From Opitutaceae bacterium (GTDB lineage: Bacteria > Verrucomicrobiota > Verrucomicrobiia > Opitutales > Opitutaceae): a stretch of 58,569 nucleotides of DNA. Position 1 is the first letter of the stretch, and each line of letters opens with the position of its first letter. The DNA is taken from the NCBI GenBank assembly GCA_947474995.1, contig CANJNJ010000008.1:1-58569 (forward strand), given 5' to 3'. The notes beneath the pieces were generated by a model. It worked only from the letters and a program-made list of their open reading frames with translations, was not told the origin of the DNA and did no database searches. Of the stretch, positions 27,991 to 35,492 are shown in pieces. The translations under genes and the position numbers were made by a program.

Positions 27991-28368
27991 TCAGCGGACC
28001 GCCGGATAAATTTCGTCGGCGATCCAGCACCAGGCCAGGCCTACGGCGCCGAGCGTACCAATCCACCACAGGATCCGGCGGTGTGTCGCGAGGCTTTCGG
28101 TCCGGGAGAGCCGTTGGAAAATAAAATCGACCGGGCACGCCGCACAGTAACAGGCGTTCGCAAACGCGACCAGCGCCGCAAGAGAGACCGCCGACTGGCG
28201 CGTAAACGCGGACCGGAAATGCGGCCAGGTAAACAGCAGCCAGCCCAACGCAACGGACGCGAGGACCAGATTGTAGCCGACGCGACGTCGCTCCCAATAA
28301 CGGATCGCGTCCCGCAACACCGCGCCCGCCGCACCAGGCGGCGCTTCCGTTGGCTGACTTGCATTCAT
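27991..28368 (-). CDS. Small membrane protein with three predicted helices
   Basis: A 125-residue protein starting MNASQPTEAPPG, with a soluble N-terminus then three hydrophobic stretches (LVLASVALGWLLFTW, AVSLAALVAFANACYCAA, WWIGTLGAVGLAWCWIA). Cysteines cluster in NACYCAACPVDF, which could bind metal or form disulfides. The start codon overlaps the TGA of an upstream frame by four bases (ATGA). No family is recognised. Confidence 0.7.
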   Translation of the reverse strand: MNASQPTEAPPGAAGAVLRDAIRYWERRRVGYNLVLASVALGWLLFTWPHFRSAFTRQSAVSLAALVAFANACYCAACPVDFIFQRLSRTESLATHRRILWWIGTLGAVGLAWCWIADEIYPAVR

Positions 28369-28548
28369 CTTTTGGCGGCCAGTTTGCACGCTTCGACCAC
28401 CAGTAAAAACTGTATTTCCATCGTCACCCGACCCGCCGAGGGAACCAGCATCTTGTAGGCCGCGGCGTTTCCGATCGGCGGAGCAGCCCAGTCGGCGTCC
28501 CAACAGCGCGACCAACACGGACGGCACGCAGGCCGCCACGCCCACCAT
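28365..28548 (-). pseudogene. Possible frameshifted small gene coupled to the membrane protein
   Basis: Two overlapping minus-strand frames each look half real. The frame starting at 28548 opens with hydrophobic VGVAACVPSVLVALLGRRLGC and then turns Arg/Gly-rich. The other frame becomes protein-like just there (IGNAAAYKMLVPSAGRVTME) and ends in EACKLAAKR with its TGA overlapping the next start codon. One frameshift near 28480-28500 would join them into a ~60-residue protein. A sequencing error or decay would both explain it. Confidence 0.35.
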
Positions 28549-28614
28549 CTACGGCGCAAGGAGCGGGCGCCCGACCGTTCCCCGGGGCCAACAGTTCGCT
28601 TTATCGCCGCCCGC

Positions 28615-29160
28615 CTACGGACTCGGCGCCGGCGATTTTCGCAGGCGCACGACGGGCATCAAAGCTCGATTGGCGAGGACGAGATCAAAACGCTCCACCA
28701 CGTCATACTTGAATCCTACATAAAGCGGTTCGCCCGCCAGCGTCGCCACGATCTCAATCCCGCGAAAACCAGCCGCGAGGGCCGCGGACTCGGCTAGTTC
28801 CATGAGTCGCCGTCCGATCCCGCGCCGCGCGAATTCCGGATGCACGAAAAAGGCCCGAATCATGGCCGGCTCGGTCGCGGGATCCCGCAACGGATCCTTT
28901 TCCTTCTTCCCGCGATCTCCACCGTAGAGGCTCTTCCGCTTGCTCCAACCCCCGCACCCCACGATCCGGCCCTCGGCCACGGCCACAAAATAAGTGCCGT
29001 CTTCGATCAGCTGGCTGTCCACGCCAAACACCGTGCCAATCGCGCCCTCGATCTGTTCGGCTGAATAATAACCCACCTGCAGCGCGCGCGCCGATAGCGG
29101 AATGAGCGTTTCCAGCGCGGGAATGTCGCCGGCGACGGCAAGGCGGTATTCGAGGGGCAT
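28615..29160 (-). CDS. GNAT-family N-acetyltransferase
   Basis: A 181-residue protein starting MPLEYRLAVAGDIPALETLI; the extra 26 codons upstream are rejected as out of style. The acetyl-CoA-binding motif A is seen as AFFVHPEFARRGIGRRLMELAE (R-x-x-G-x-G/A as RRGIGR), and TYFVAVAEGRIVGCGGW is the preceding strand pair. The acceptor substrate cannot be told. The 171-base gap upstream shows nothing notable. Confidence 0.9.
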   Translation of the reverse strand: MPLEYRLAVAGDIPALETLIPLSARALQVGYYSAEQIEGAIGTVFGVDSQLIEDGTYFVAVAEGRIVGCGGWSKRKSLYGGDRGKKEKDPLRDPATEPAMIRAFFVHPEFARRGIGRRLMELAESAALAAGFRGIEIVATLAGEPLYVGFKYDVVERFDLVLANRALMPVVRLRKSPAPSP

Positions 29161-29331
29161 AGAGGGCGCGGCGTTCACGCTGGCGCAAGCGTTCCCGCCA
29201 GGTGCTGCCGCATCTCGTCGCTGACACGCGGCCACCACACGTCCCTCGCCAGTTTCTCAGTCGGACGACGCCGTTTCATGTTCGGCAAGGGTGTCTCGAA
29301 ACCCGAACATCCGGCGAGGAGAAGATCATTT

Positions 29332-29547
29332 TCATCGGTCCGATTTGCGCCGTCGTAGCAGATAAATCACGAGCGGCGGAATCGGCAGCAGGGCCATGGC
29401 AAAGAGCACGCCGACCGCTTTCCCGAGACCACTCGGAGCGACCGCGTACAAGGCGGCGGCAATCGCCGCGACAAGCACCGCATGATACCGAAACGCCCGA
29501 ATCTCAGCCCGCGTAAAGCCGACCGATGATTTTTCCCGCTCGCTCAT
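29332..29547 (-). CDS. Small two-helix membrane protein
   Basis: A 71-residue protein with a polar N-terminus (MSEREKSSVGFTRAEIRAF), two hydrophobic helices (AVLVAAIAAALYAVAP, VLFAMALLPIPPLVIYLL) and a basic end RRRKSDR. It is coupled to the upstream gene by an ATGA overlap. The function is unknown. Confidence 0.7.
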   Translation of the reverse strand: MSEREKSSVGFTRAEIRAFRYHAVLVAAIAAALYAVAPSGLGKAVGVLFAMALLPIPPLVIYLLRRRKSDR

Positions 29548-30110
29548 GGCTTGAACGTGTACCCAAGGTCACCGGGGCGCATGCTAAAAGGGGTCCCCGG
29601 ACGCGGGATGACACTGGGGCAGCTCATTGGCTCGACGTTGCCGTCGGCGCTCGTCAACTCGAAGCCGGAAGGGTAGAAGATGTCACCGTCCGGGCGCCGC
29701 TCCGACCGAATCCGCAAAACGATTCCCTCCCTGAGCGAAAACACCGCTTCCTCACCCAGAAACAACGCGACCCGCACACCCTCGACCTGCTCCTGCAGCA
29801 ACGTGCTAGGGTCGGTCAGAAGGGTCCGGTCGTCCTGCCCTTTCGATGCCCGCAGCGGCACCTCGTGCCGTGTCCCGCCCTGGCTTAACGGGATCACCTC
29901 GCAAGTCGGCGCAAAGGACTCGCCCGTATCCGGGCCAAACGTCTGGCCAAGCTTGAGCCAGCCCGACGAACGATTGCCCTCGGCTTCCGTGAGGGGAAAA
30001 AGCTCATCCCGGGCGGTGAAAAAAGACCCGGAGAACGCAATCTCCGCCCTGGCCGCGATCGCGCTGAGCCGGAGCCACACGAGGTATTTCGGCATGCCGG
30101 GCTTTGTCAT
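29544..30110 (-). CDS. Conserved-looking protein of unknown function
   Basis: A 188-residue soluble protein starting MTKPGMPKYLVWLRLSAIAARAEI. It is beta-rich with many Gly/Pro turns and no Cys cluster, signal peptide or membrane helix. I do not recognise a family. Its stop codon overlaps the start of the small membrane gene, and the gene upstream (30174-30635) ends 63 bases before it, so the three probably form one transcript. Confidence 0.65.
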   Translation of the reverse strand: MTKPGMPKYLVWLRLSAIAARAEIAFSGSFFTARDELFPLTEAEGNRSSGWLKLGQTFGPDTGESFAPTCEVIPLSQGGTRHEVPLRASKGQDDRTLLTDPSTLLQEQVEGVRVALFLGEEAVFSLREGIVLRIRSERRPDGDIFYPSGFELTSADGNVEPMSCPSVIPRPGTPFSMRPGDLGYTFKP

Positions 30111-30173
30111 TGGTGAAACGCGATCACGAGCGGCCGGCCTTGGGGGCTCAACGGCCCCGTCCACCCCAACCTC

Positions 30174-30635
30174 TCATTTGCGACGAAAAACATAACGCGT
30201 CCCATCATCATACCATTCTTTCCGCGCCCCCAGCTCAGCGCCAATTCTTTCGCTCGCGTCCCATGGCTTCAGGGGCGACGCCACGAACGGCTTCCCCGCG
30301 AACCCACCGACCTCGATATCGCGACGATGCAGCAGTCCCGTTGCGACCTCCAGGACCGCGCGGTGCACCACCGCCACGCTCTGTTCTGGCCAGGCCGCAC
30401 GAGCATCGCGCACGATGCGGGCGAGCGCCACCGGCCCGTTGGCCGTGTCGGCATAGACGGGTCCCTCGGGATTCTGCTCGGGAAATAGCCGGCGGTGCAG
30501 ATCAACGCCCAGCCATTGCAGATACTGACCCGCGGAACCCGGACCGCCCGCCTGCACCACTCCGACCACGCCGACCCCAAGCACCACCAGGCCGAAAATC
30601 CCCACGGCGGCGCAGTTCTTCTCTCGTAAGGCCAT
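30174..30635 (-). CDS. Membrane-anchored protein of unknown function
   Basis: A 153-residue protein with one N-terminal hydrophobic segment (AAVGIFGLVVLGVGVVGVVQA), which is an uncleaved anchor or signal, then a soluble domain of ~120 residues with ARIVRDARAAWPEQSVAVVHRA and a terminal YDDGTRYVFRRK. No family is recognised. It probably heads the three-gene unit down to 29332. Confidence 0.65.
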   Translation of the reverse strand: MALREKNCAAVGIFGLVVLGVGVVGVVQAGGPGSAGQYLQWLGVDLHRRLFPEQNPEGPVYADTANGPVALARIVRDARAAWPEQSVAVVHRAVLEVATGLLHRRDIEVGGFAGKPFVASPLKPWDASERIGAELGARKEWYDDGTRYVFRRK

Positions 30636-30971
30636 CGCGAGGATTTTCCGGCCGGGCGTCAGCGCGCAACGCGAGCGACACCTGCGACTGTGGTTCGCAC
30701 GCGCCCCGGGTTCGAATCTCTTCTCCGAGGGTGTCGCAAAAGGGCGCCCCGATTGTCATGCTTAGCGCCGTCACGAAGACGCCGAAAAGTGGACCGTGCG
30801 CTCCGCGCGCGGTCAAGCGGCGCGCGGAGCGCACCGCCGACCCGGTACGCCTCCGGTGGGTTTTGGCATGATGGCGCCTGGGACGTCATCAGCAGCGCCA
30901 GTGAAGAATCCAGCAGGAGGGACACGGGAAGCCGGTGGTTGCCCATCAGGCAGAACGGCACCGAAGCGCCG
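30636..30971. other. 336-base gap with a 15-base perfect inverted repeat
   Basis: It lies between the unknown membrane-anchored gene and the SDR gene, both minus strand. GTGCGCTCCGCGCGC (30796-30810) pairs perfectly with GCGCGCGGAGCGCAC (30820-30834) around a 9-base loop. Further out GGCGCC and TCATGC/GCATGA segments near 30749 and 30870 suggest a nested larger palindrome. The text ACCGTGCGCTCCGC recurs at 36353-36366. No gene is seen. Confidence 0.6.
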
Positions 30972-31751
30972 TCACCACATGCGCGCCATCGCTCCGCCGT
31001 CGATGAGCAGCACGCTGCCGGTGATGTAGCGACCGGCGTCACTGGCCAACAGCAGCGCACCCGGCGCCAATTCGACGGGTTGTCCCCATCGGTTGAGGCA
31101 CGTGCGTCCGGCGAGTTTGTCCTGCTGCTCCTTGCTCAGAATCGACATCGGCATCTCGGTGGCAAACGGCCCCGGCGCGATGCAATTGACGGTGATCCCG
31201 TGCGGGCCGAGGTGAAGCGCGTTCGCCTTTACCATGCCGTGCAACGCGGCCTTGGTCGTGCTGTAGGCCACGCGGTCGGGCGTGCTGGCCAGTGCCATGA
31301 TCGATGAGATATAGATCATTCGTCCCCAGCGCCGCTGCATCATGCCCGGCGCGAGCGCTCGGCTCAGCACCATCGAGCTCGTGACGTTCAACTCCATCAG
31401 CGAGTCCCAGTCTTTATCGATGATCTTGTCGACCGCCTGCGGCACGTTCCAGCCGGCGTTGCTGATGAAAATATCCACCTTGCCCAGTCGCGCGATGGCG
31501 TCCTTCGCCAACTGCTCGGCTTCCGGTCGTTTGGCGACGTCAGCCACCAGGGCTTCGACCCGGGCGCCCGTCTCGGCCGCCAGCTTCGTGGCCGTGGCTT
31601 CGATCTCGGAGCGGTTCCGGCTGCAGATGGCAACGTCGGCGCCGGCCTGCGCGAGGATACGGGCCATCTCGAGCCCCAGGCCGCGGCTGCCGCCAGTGAC
31701 CAGCGCGCTGCGGTTGGTGAGGTTGAAGGGAGTATTGAGATAATGATTCAT
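30972..31751 (-). CDS. SDR-family oxidoreductase (gluconate 5-dehydrogenase-like)
   Basis: A 259-residue classical short-chain dehydrogenase. NAD(P)-binding TGGSRGLGLEMARI sits at residues ~19-32, then NAG in FISNAGWNVP. The active site has Ser in IYISSIMALAS and the Tyr/Lys pair in VAYSTTKAALHG, and INCIAPGPF is seen as VNCIAPGPF. The closest style is gluconate 5-dehydrogenase/3-oxoacyl-ACP reductase, and the sugar-acid setting of the window favours a sugar substrate. A GTAG hairpin (31754-31771) starts two bases upstream of the ATG, so the ribosome-binding region lies inside a repeat. Confidence 0.92.
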   Translation of the reverse strand: MNHYLNTPFNLTNRSALVTGGSRGLGLEMARILAQAGADVAICSRNRSEIEATATKLAAETGARVEALVADVAKRPEAEQLAKDAIARLGKVDIFISNAGWNVPQAVDKIIDKDWDSLMELNVTSSMVLSRALAPGMMQRRWGRMIYISSIMALASTPDRVAYSTTKAALHGMVKANALHLGPHGITVNCIAPGPFATEMPMSILSKEQQDKLAGRTCLNRWGQPVELAPGALLLASDAGRYITGSVLLIDGGAMARMW

Positions 31752-31753
31752 AG

Positions 31754-31771
31754 GTAGGCCGCTTCAGCGGC
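31754..31771. repeat. GTAG hairpin abutting the SDR start codon
   Basis: GTAG followed by the 14-base palindrome GCCGCTTCAGCGGC. It lies between the SDR start codon and the TonB_C frame end, and has the same GTAG-plus-palindrome design as the elements at 26876 and 52276. Confidence 0.65.
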
Positions 31772-31775
31772 TGGC

Positions 31776-31917
31776 TCACTCCATGCGTGGCGGACCTGCG
31801 CTCAACGTCAAAGATGAATCGCCCGACGCCGCGTTATCTTCGGCGTAGGCCGGCACGTCCTCCGCGACAAACCCGAGGATCTCCTCCTCGTTCATCGGCA
31901 CCCGATCGATCATGGAC
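31776..31917 (-). pseudogene. Out-of-frame C-terminal tail of the TonB_C protein
   Basis: Just past the stop of the TonB_C gene another minus frame reads LAPAPESMIDRVPMNEEEIL, continues as an acidic stretch (AEDVPAYAEDN) and ends at a TGA at 31776. The text is protein-like and joins the upstream gene if one base is gained or lost near 31930-31960. It may be a broken C-terminus or a sequencing error. Confidence 0.4.
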
Positions 31918-32625
31918 TCAGGGGCCGGCGCGAGTTGGGACGCGTTCCTCGAAATGCAGCGTGGTCGTCGACTCGACATAGATGGGCTTGCCGTCCTTGC
32001 GGGGCGGCTCGAAAGTCATGCGCGCCACGGCGGCGAGAGTCGGGATCAGCAGGTCCACGCGGGGCGGGCTGTAAAAACGTGGATTCAGCACGGTGCCATC
32101 AGGGGCGACGACAAAGTTCACTGTGACGTTGGCGATGACGCCGGAGCGAATCAGGGATCGCGGATAAAACGGGTGCGCGTCAGTCATGACTTTCAGTTCC
32201 TGCCCATAGTCTTTGGCGGAAAGCGCCGGCTCAGGCAGCGTGACAAAAACCTTCCGCTTCGCCTGGGCATTAATCTTTTGCTCGAAGGGCGCGCGAAACT
32301 GAAACGGGATGGAAACTTTCATCTCCGCCTTCGCGCCGTCGCGCTGGCCCGGCTGAAACTTCCAGTCTTGGATGGCCGCCAGTGCTGCAGCCCCGAACGC
32401 CGGGTGGTCGGCGGCGTTGATCGTCGCGCCGTACATGGAACCGTCGGTCTTGACCATCACGTCGATCGTGGCGTCGCCATCCTGGCCCGTGTCGGTGAGT
32501 TCAGCCGGGTAAGCGGGCATGTGAGGATTCAGCGGCTTCGGCCGAACGGTTTGGGCCGACGCCCAGGGCGCGAGAGCGACGGTGAGCGCAGCGAGGAAAA
32601 GGTACAGGCAATGGCGGAAACTCAT
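31918..32625 (-). CDS. Exported protein with two TonB C-terminal-like domains
   Basis: A 235-residue protein with a signal peptide (YLFLAALTVALAPWASA, cleavage before QTV). Two TonB_C-like repeats follow: PAYPAELTDTGQDGDATIDV to DWKFQPGQ, and PFYPRSLIRSGVIANVTVNF to MTFEPPRKDGKP. The G-x-x-G/A-x-V-x-V-x-F strand and the W/F-x-F/P-x-P ending are the family pattern. Real TonB has one such domain and an uncleaved membrane anchor. Here the anchor appears to be cleaved and the domain is doubled, so it is not a classic energy transducer. The frame ends early relative to a neighbouring acidic tail. Confidence 0.8.
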   Translation of the reverse strand: MSFRHCLYLFLAALTVALAPWASAQTVRPKPLNPHMPAYPAELTDTGQDGDATIDVMVKTDGSMYGATINAADHPAFGAAALAAIQDWKFQPGQRDGAKAEMKVSIPFQFRAPFEQKINAQAKRKVFVTLPEPALSAKDYGQELKVMTDAHPFYPRSLIRSGVIANVTVNFVVAPDGTVLNPRFYSPPRVDLLIPTLAAVARMTFEPPRKDGKPIYVESTTTLHFEERVPTRAGP

Positions 32626-32949
32626 ACAGGTGAAAGGGGGGGGGGACGCTTCACGACCGGGGCGAGGTTGTCACTTCTTTCTCCGCCTCGGAGCGGTTCG
32701 ACCAATCCAGATCTACCGCGAAGCCCAACAAGCGCGACAGTCTAAACCGAAACATTGCAGTCGGAGTACATGCCCGCCCCGAAAACGACTGCACTGAAAG
32801 GTGGAACCCGATGTCCTCATCGGGTTTTGGACCGGGCGCGCTTACGAGCAAAAAGCGATCTCACCTCGGGATGCCCGATAATTCGCGTGATTCACTCGTG
32901 GGCCTCTGCAACGGTTTACCCCCGTGCCTTGCCCTCTCCCGCCTCTCTG
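32626..32949 (+). promoter_or_regulatory. Structured leader region before the POT transporter gene
   Basis: This 324-base gap separates a minus-strand gene from the plus-strand transporter. It holds a G-run near 32636 and two successive plus-strand hairpins. The first is TGCAGTCG (32756-32763) with CGACTGCA (32786-32793). The second is the terminator-like hairpin at 32805-32828. The order suggests an attenuator or riboswitch-like leader, although neither hairpin resembles a known class. Confidence 0.45.
32805..32828 (+). terminator. Rho-independent-type terminator inside the transporter leader
   Basis: AACCCGATG pairs with CATCGGGTT over a TCCT loop and runs into TTTT. It lies about 122 bases before the transporter start codon, and no plus-strand gene precedes it, so it would act on the transporter's own transcript. 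Confidence 0.6.
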
Positions 32950-34458
32950 ATGAGTTCGTCGCCTTCGCCTGCTCTTCCCCTTGTCCCGGAGGTTCCGGCC
33001 CACGCCCAGTGGCTGGGTCATCCTCGACCGCTGTTCACGCTTTTTTTCGCCGAGTTGTGGGAGCGCTTTTCCTACTATGGCATGCGGGCCCTCCTCACGC
33101 TCTACATGGTTACGCCGATCGCCGCGGGCGGGCTGAACCTCTCCACCGCCAAGGCCACGCTCATCTACGGCACCTACACCAGTTCGGTGTACATGTTGTC
33201 CATTCCGGGCGGCACGCTGGCCGACCAGATCCTGGGCTCGCGGCTGGCGGTGCTGATCGGCGGAATCATCATCGCCACGGGACACTTCTGCCTGGCGATT
33301 CCGAACGAAAACGCGTTTCTACCCGCGCTGGCGCTGATCGTCCTCGGCACCGGGCTGCTCAAGCCAAACATCAGCGCGATGGTGGGCCAGCTCTACACGC
33401 CGGGCGATCCGCGGCGCGACGCGGGGTTCTCGATTTTCTACATGGGGATCAATGTCGGGGCGTTCGTGGCCCCTTTCGTGACCGGCACGCTCGCGCAACA
33501 CAGCTGGTTCAAGGGGCGGCTCGTCCAGTGGGGCTTTGATCCGCTGCACTCGTGGCACTGGGGTTTTGCCGCCGCGGGCTTCGGCATGCTGCTGGGCCTG
33601 CTCGTGTTCGTGCTCTTTGGCCGGGACATCAAAGCCGTGGGCGCGGCGCCGCCACGCGTTCCGGGCGCGTGGAAAAATCCGCTGCTCACGCTCGCCGGCA
33701 CGGTTGTGCTCTGGGGGCTGGTGCGGCTCTCGGATGAAGCCGCGTTCCACGGGCTGCGCTATTTTTTCGTGCTGATCCCCGTGGGACTCGTGATTTGGTT
33801 TGGGCGGTCGGCCAACGCCGGCACGAGGCGGCTGGGCGCGATCTTTGTGTTCTTCATCGGGGCGCTGATTTTCTGGGCGCTGTTTGAGCAGGCCGGAAGC
33901 TCGCTGAATCTTTTTGCCGATCGCTTTACCGCGAAAGAAATCCGCGGCTTTGAGGTGCCGTCCGCGTGGTATCAGGCGGCCAATCCGGTCTTTGTCATTT
34001 TACTCGCCCCGGTTTTTGCCGCGCTCTGGGTCAAACTGGGCGCGCGCCAGCCCTCGAGTCCGCTCAAGTTCGCGCTGGCCCTCTTTTTTCTCGCGATCGG
34101 ATTCGTCCTGATGGTGCCGGCGGCCCGGCTGGCGATGCAGGGACGCGTGAGTCCGCTATGGTTGCTGGGACTCTATTTTTTTCAAACCCTGGGAGAGATG
34201 TGCTTGAGTCCCGTGGGCCTGAGCACGTTCACGAAACTGGCGCCGCGCCACTTGGTCGGCGCGATGCTCGGCATCTGGTTTCTCGGCGCCGCGCTGGGCA
34301 ACAAGTTCGCCGGCGTGCTGGCGTCGAGTTTTGGCGAAGGCTCCGCCGCAAACCTCGATCGCTTCTTTGGCCAACAGGCGCTGGCGGTCTTCGTCGTCGC
34401 GGGAATTTTTCTGGCGCTGGTCCCCTGGGTACGACGGCGGATGGGCGACGTGAGGTGA
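32950..34458 (+). CDS. Proton-dependent oligopeptide transporter (POT/PTR family)
   Basis: A 502-residue MFS protein. The ATG at 32950 is chosen because the codons before it, back to 32755, are leader DNA with hairpins. The family signature FFAELWERFSYYGMRALLTLY is at residues ~27-46 (ExxERFxYYG proton-coupling motif). GTGLLKPNISAMVGQLY and FSIFYMGINVGAF follow as the second POT signature, and the protein has about 12-14 membrane helices. It imports di- and tripeptides with protons. A large palindrome follows the stop codon. Confidence 0.93.
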   Translation: MSSSPSPALPLVPEVPAHAQWLGHPRPLFTLFFAELWERFSYYGMRALLTLYMVTPIAAGGLNLSTAKATLIYGTYTSSVYMLSIPGGTLADQILGSRLAVLIGGIIIATGHFCLAIPNENAFLPALALIVLGTGLLKPNISAMVGQLYTPGDPRRDAGFSIFYMGINVGAFVAPFVTGTLAQHSWFKGRLVQWGFDPLHSWHWGFAAAGFGMLLGLLVFVLFGRDIKAVGAAPPRVPGAWKNPLLTLAGTVVLWGLVRLSDEAAFHGLRYFFVLIPVGLVIWFGRSANAGTRRLGAIFVFFIGALIFWALFEQAGSSLNLFADRFTAKEIRGFEVPSAWYQAANPVFVILLAPVFAALWVKLGARQPSSPLKFALALFFLAIGFVLMVPAARLAMQGRVSPLWLLGLYFFQTLGEMCLSPVGLSTFTKLAPRHLVGAMLGIWFLGAALGNKFAGVLASSFGEGSAANLDRFFGQQALAVFVVAGIFLALVPWVRRRMGDVR

Positions 34459-34496
34459 GAACGCTTCCGTCCTCGGATTATCGGAAGAGGCCGAGC

Positions 34497-34621
34497 GAAC
34501 GATCGAACGACTTTTTTTTGCCACAAATTGCACCAATGGGCACAGATGCTGACCAAGCAAAGAATGCCTTTATTTGTGCCCATTGGTGTAATTTGTGGCC
34601 CAAAAGGATCGGGGATCGTTC
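34497..34621. repeat. Large nested palindrome after the transporter gene
   Basis: GCCACAAATTGCACCAATGG and the next bases (34520-34546) are complementary to 34573-34599 over 27 positions with two mismatches, loop 26 bases. Outside this GAACGATC (34497) pairs with GATCGTTC (34614-34621). TGTGCCCATTGGTGTAATTT-type text is AT-richer than its surroundings. It may terminate transcription and probably belongs to a dispersed repeat family. Confidence 0.75.
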
Positions 34622-34697
34622 CGTCTAAATCGAACGCGGCGACACAAGGAAAATAATTTCTTTGGCGTTTCGGCGCGGGTGGCGGAGAGTTCCTGCC

Positions 34698-35492
34698 ATG
34701 CCGTCATGGGATAGCGCCCAGTATCTTCGCTTCGCCTCGGAGCGTACGCAGCCTTCGATCGATTTGGTGGCGCGCATCGCGCTCGACGCACCGAAGCGGG
34801 TGGTCGATCTCGGGTGCGGACCGGGCAACAGTACGGCCGTAGTGGGTCGCCGCTGGCCCAACGCGCAAATAGCCGGTGTGGATAACTCCGCCGCGATGCT
34901 CGCGGGCGCGCGCCGCGATTTCCCACAGTGGACCTGGCGCGAAAGCGACCTCACCGCGTGGGCGGAACGCGCGGGTCAACCAGACGGCGAAACGTATGAC
35001 CTCATCTTTTCGAATGCCGCGTTTCAATGGGTGCCAGCCCACGGCGCACTCCTGCCGCGGCTCTTCGAGGCCGTCGCACCGGGTGGCGCCCTCGCCTTTC
35101 AGATTCCCCACAGCCTCGAGGCGCCGCATCAACTTTGCATCAGCGACCTCGCCGCCTCGGCCGCGTGGCAGCGACGCTTTGTGCGCCCGCCGGTCTCGTG
35201 GCACGTGGAACCGCCGGGATTTTATTACGACGCGCTGGCCCCGCGCGCCGCGCGGATTGAGCTCTGGCTGACGGATTACCTCCACGTCCTCGACGGCCCG
35301 GAGGCGATCGTCGAATGGCACCGCGGCACCGGGCTGCGGCCGTTCATCGACCAGCTGCCCGACGAAGCGGCCCGCGCGGAGTTTCTCCGCGACTACCTGG
35401 CCACGATTACTCCGCACTATCCGCGGCAGGCCGATGGCCGCCTGCTCATGCCCTTTCGCCGGATGTTCTGCATCGCGTATTGTTCTCCATGA
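34698..35492 (+). CDS. tam: Trans-aconitate 2-methyltransferase-like SAM-dependent methyltransferase
   Basis: A 264-residue protein starting MPSWDSAQYLRFASERTQPS, the typical Tam opening (W-x-x-Y-L-x-F-x-x-x-R). The SAM-binding motif I is VVDLGCGPGNSTAVV, and IAGVDNSAAML and DLIFSNAAFQWV follow. Tam methylates trans-aconitate, a side product that inhibits the TCA cycle. The start at 34698 is preferred because the 12 upstream codons are out of style. It is coupled to the MOSC gene by an ATGA overlap. Confidence 0.88.
   Translation: MPSWDSAQYLRFASERTQPSIDLVARIALDAPKRVVDLGCGPGNSTAVVGRRWPNAQIAGVDNSAAMLAGARRDFPQWTWRESDLTAWAERAGQPDGETYDLIFSNAAFQWVPAHGALLPRLFEAVAPGGALAFQIPHSLEAPHQLCISDLAASAAWQRRFVRPPVSWHVEPPGFYYDALAPRAARIELWLTDYLHVLDGPEAIVEWHRGTGLRPFIDQLPDEAARAEFLRDYLATITPHYPRQADGRLLMPFRRMFCIAYCSP

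Noticed and set aside
30706-30722. GGTTCGAATC, a tRNA T-loop-like sequence
   Set aside because: The flanking bases do not form a T-stem, and no acceptor or anticodon arm is found upstream. No tRNA gene is supported.
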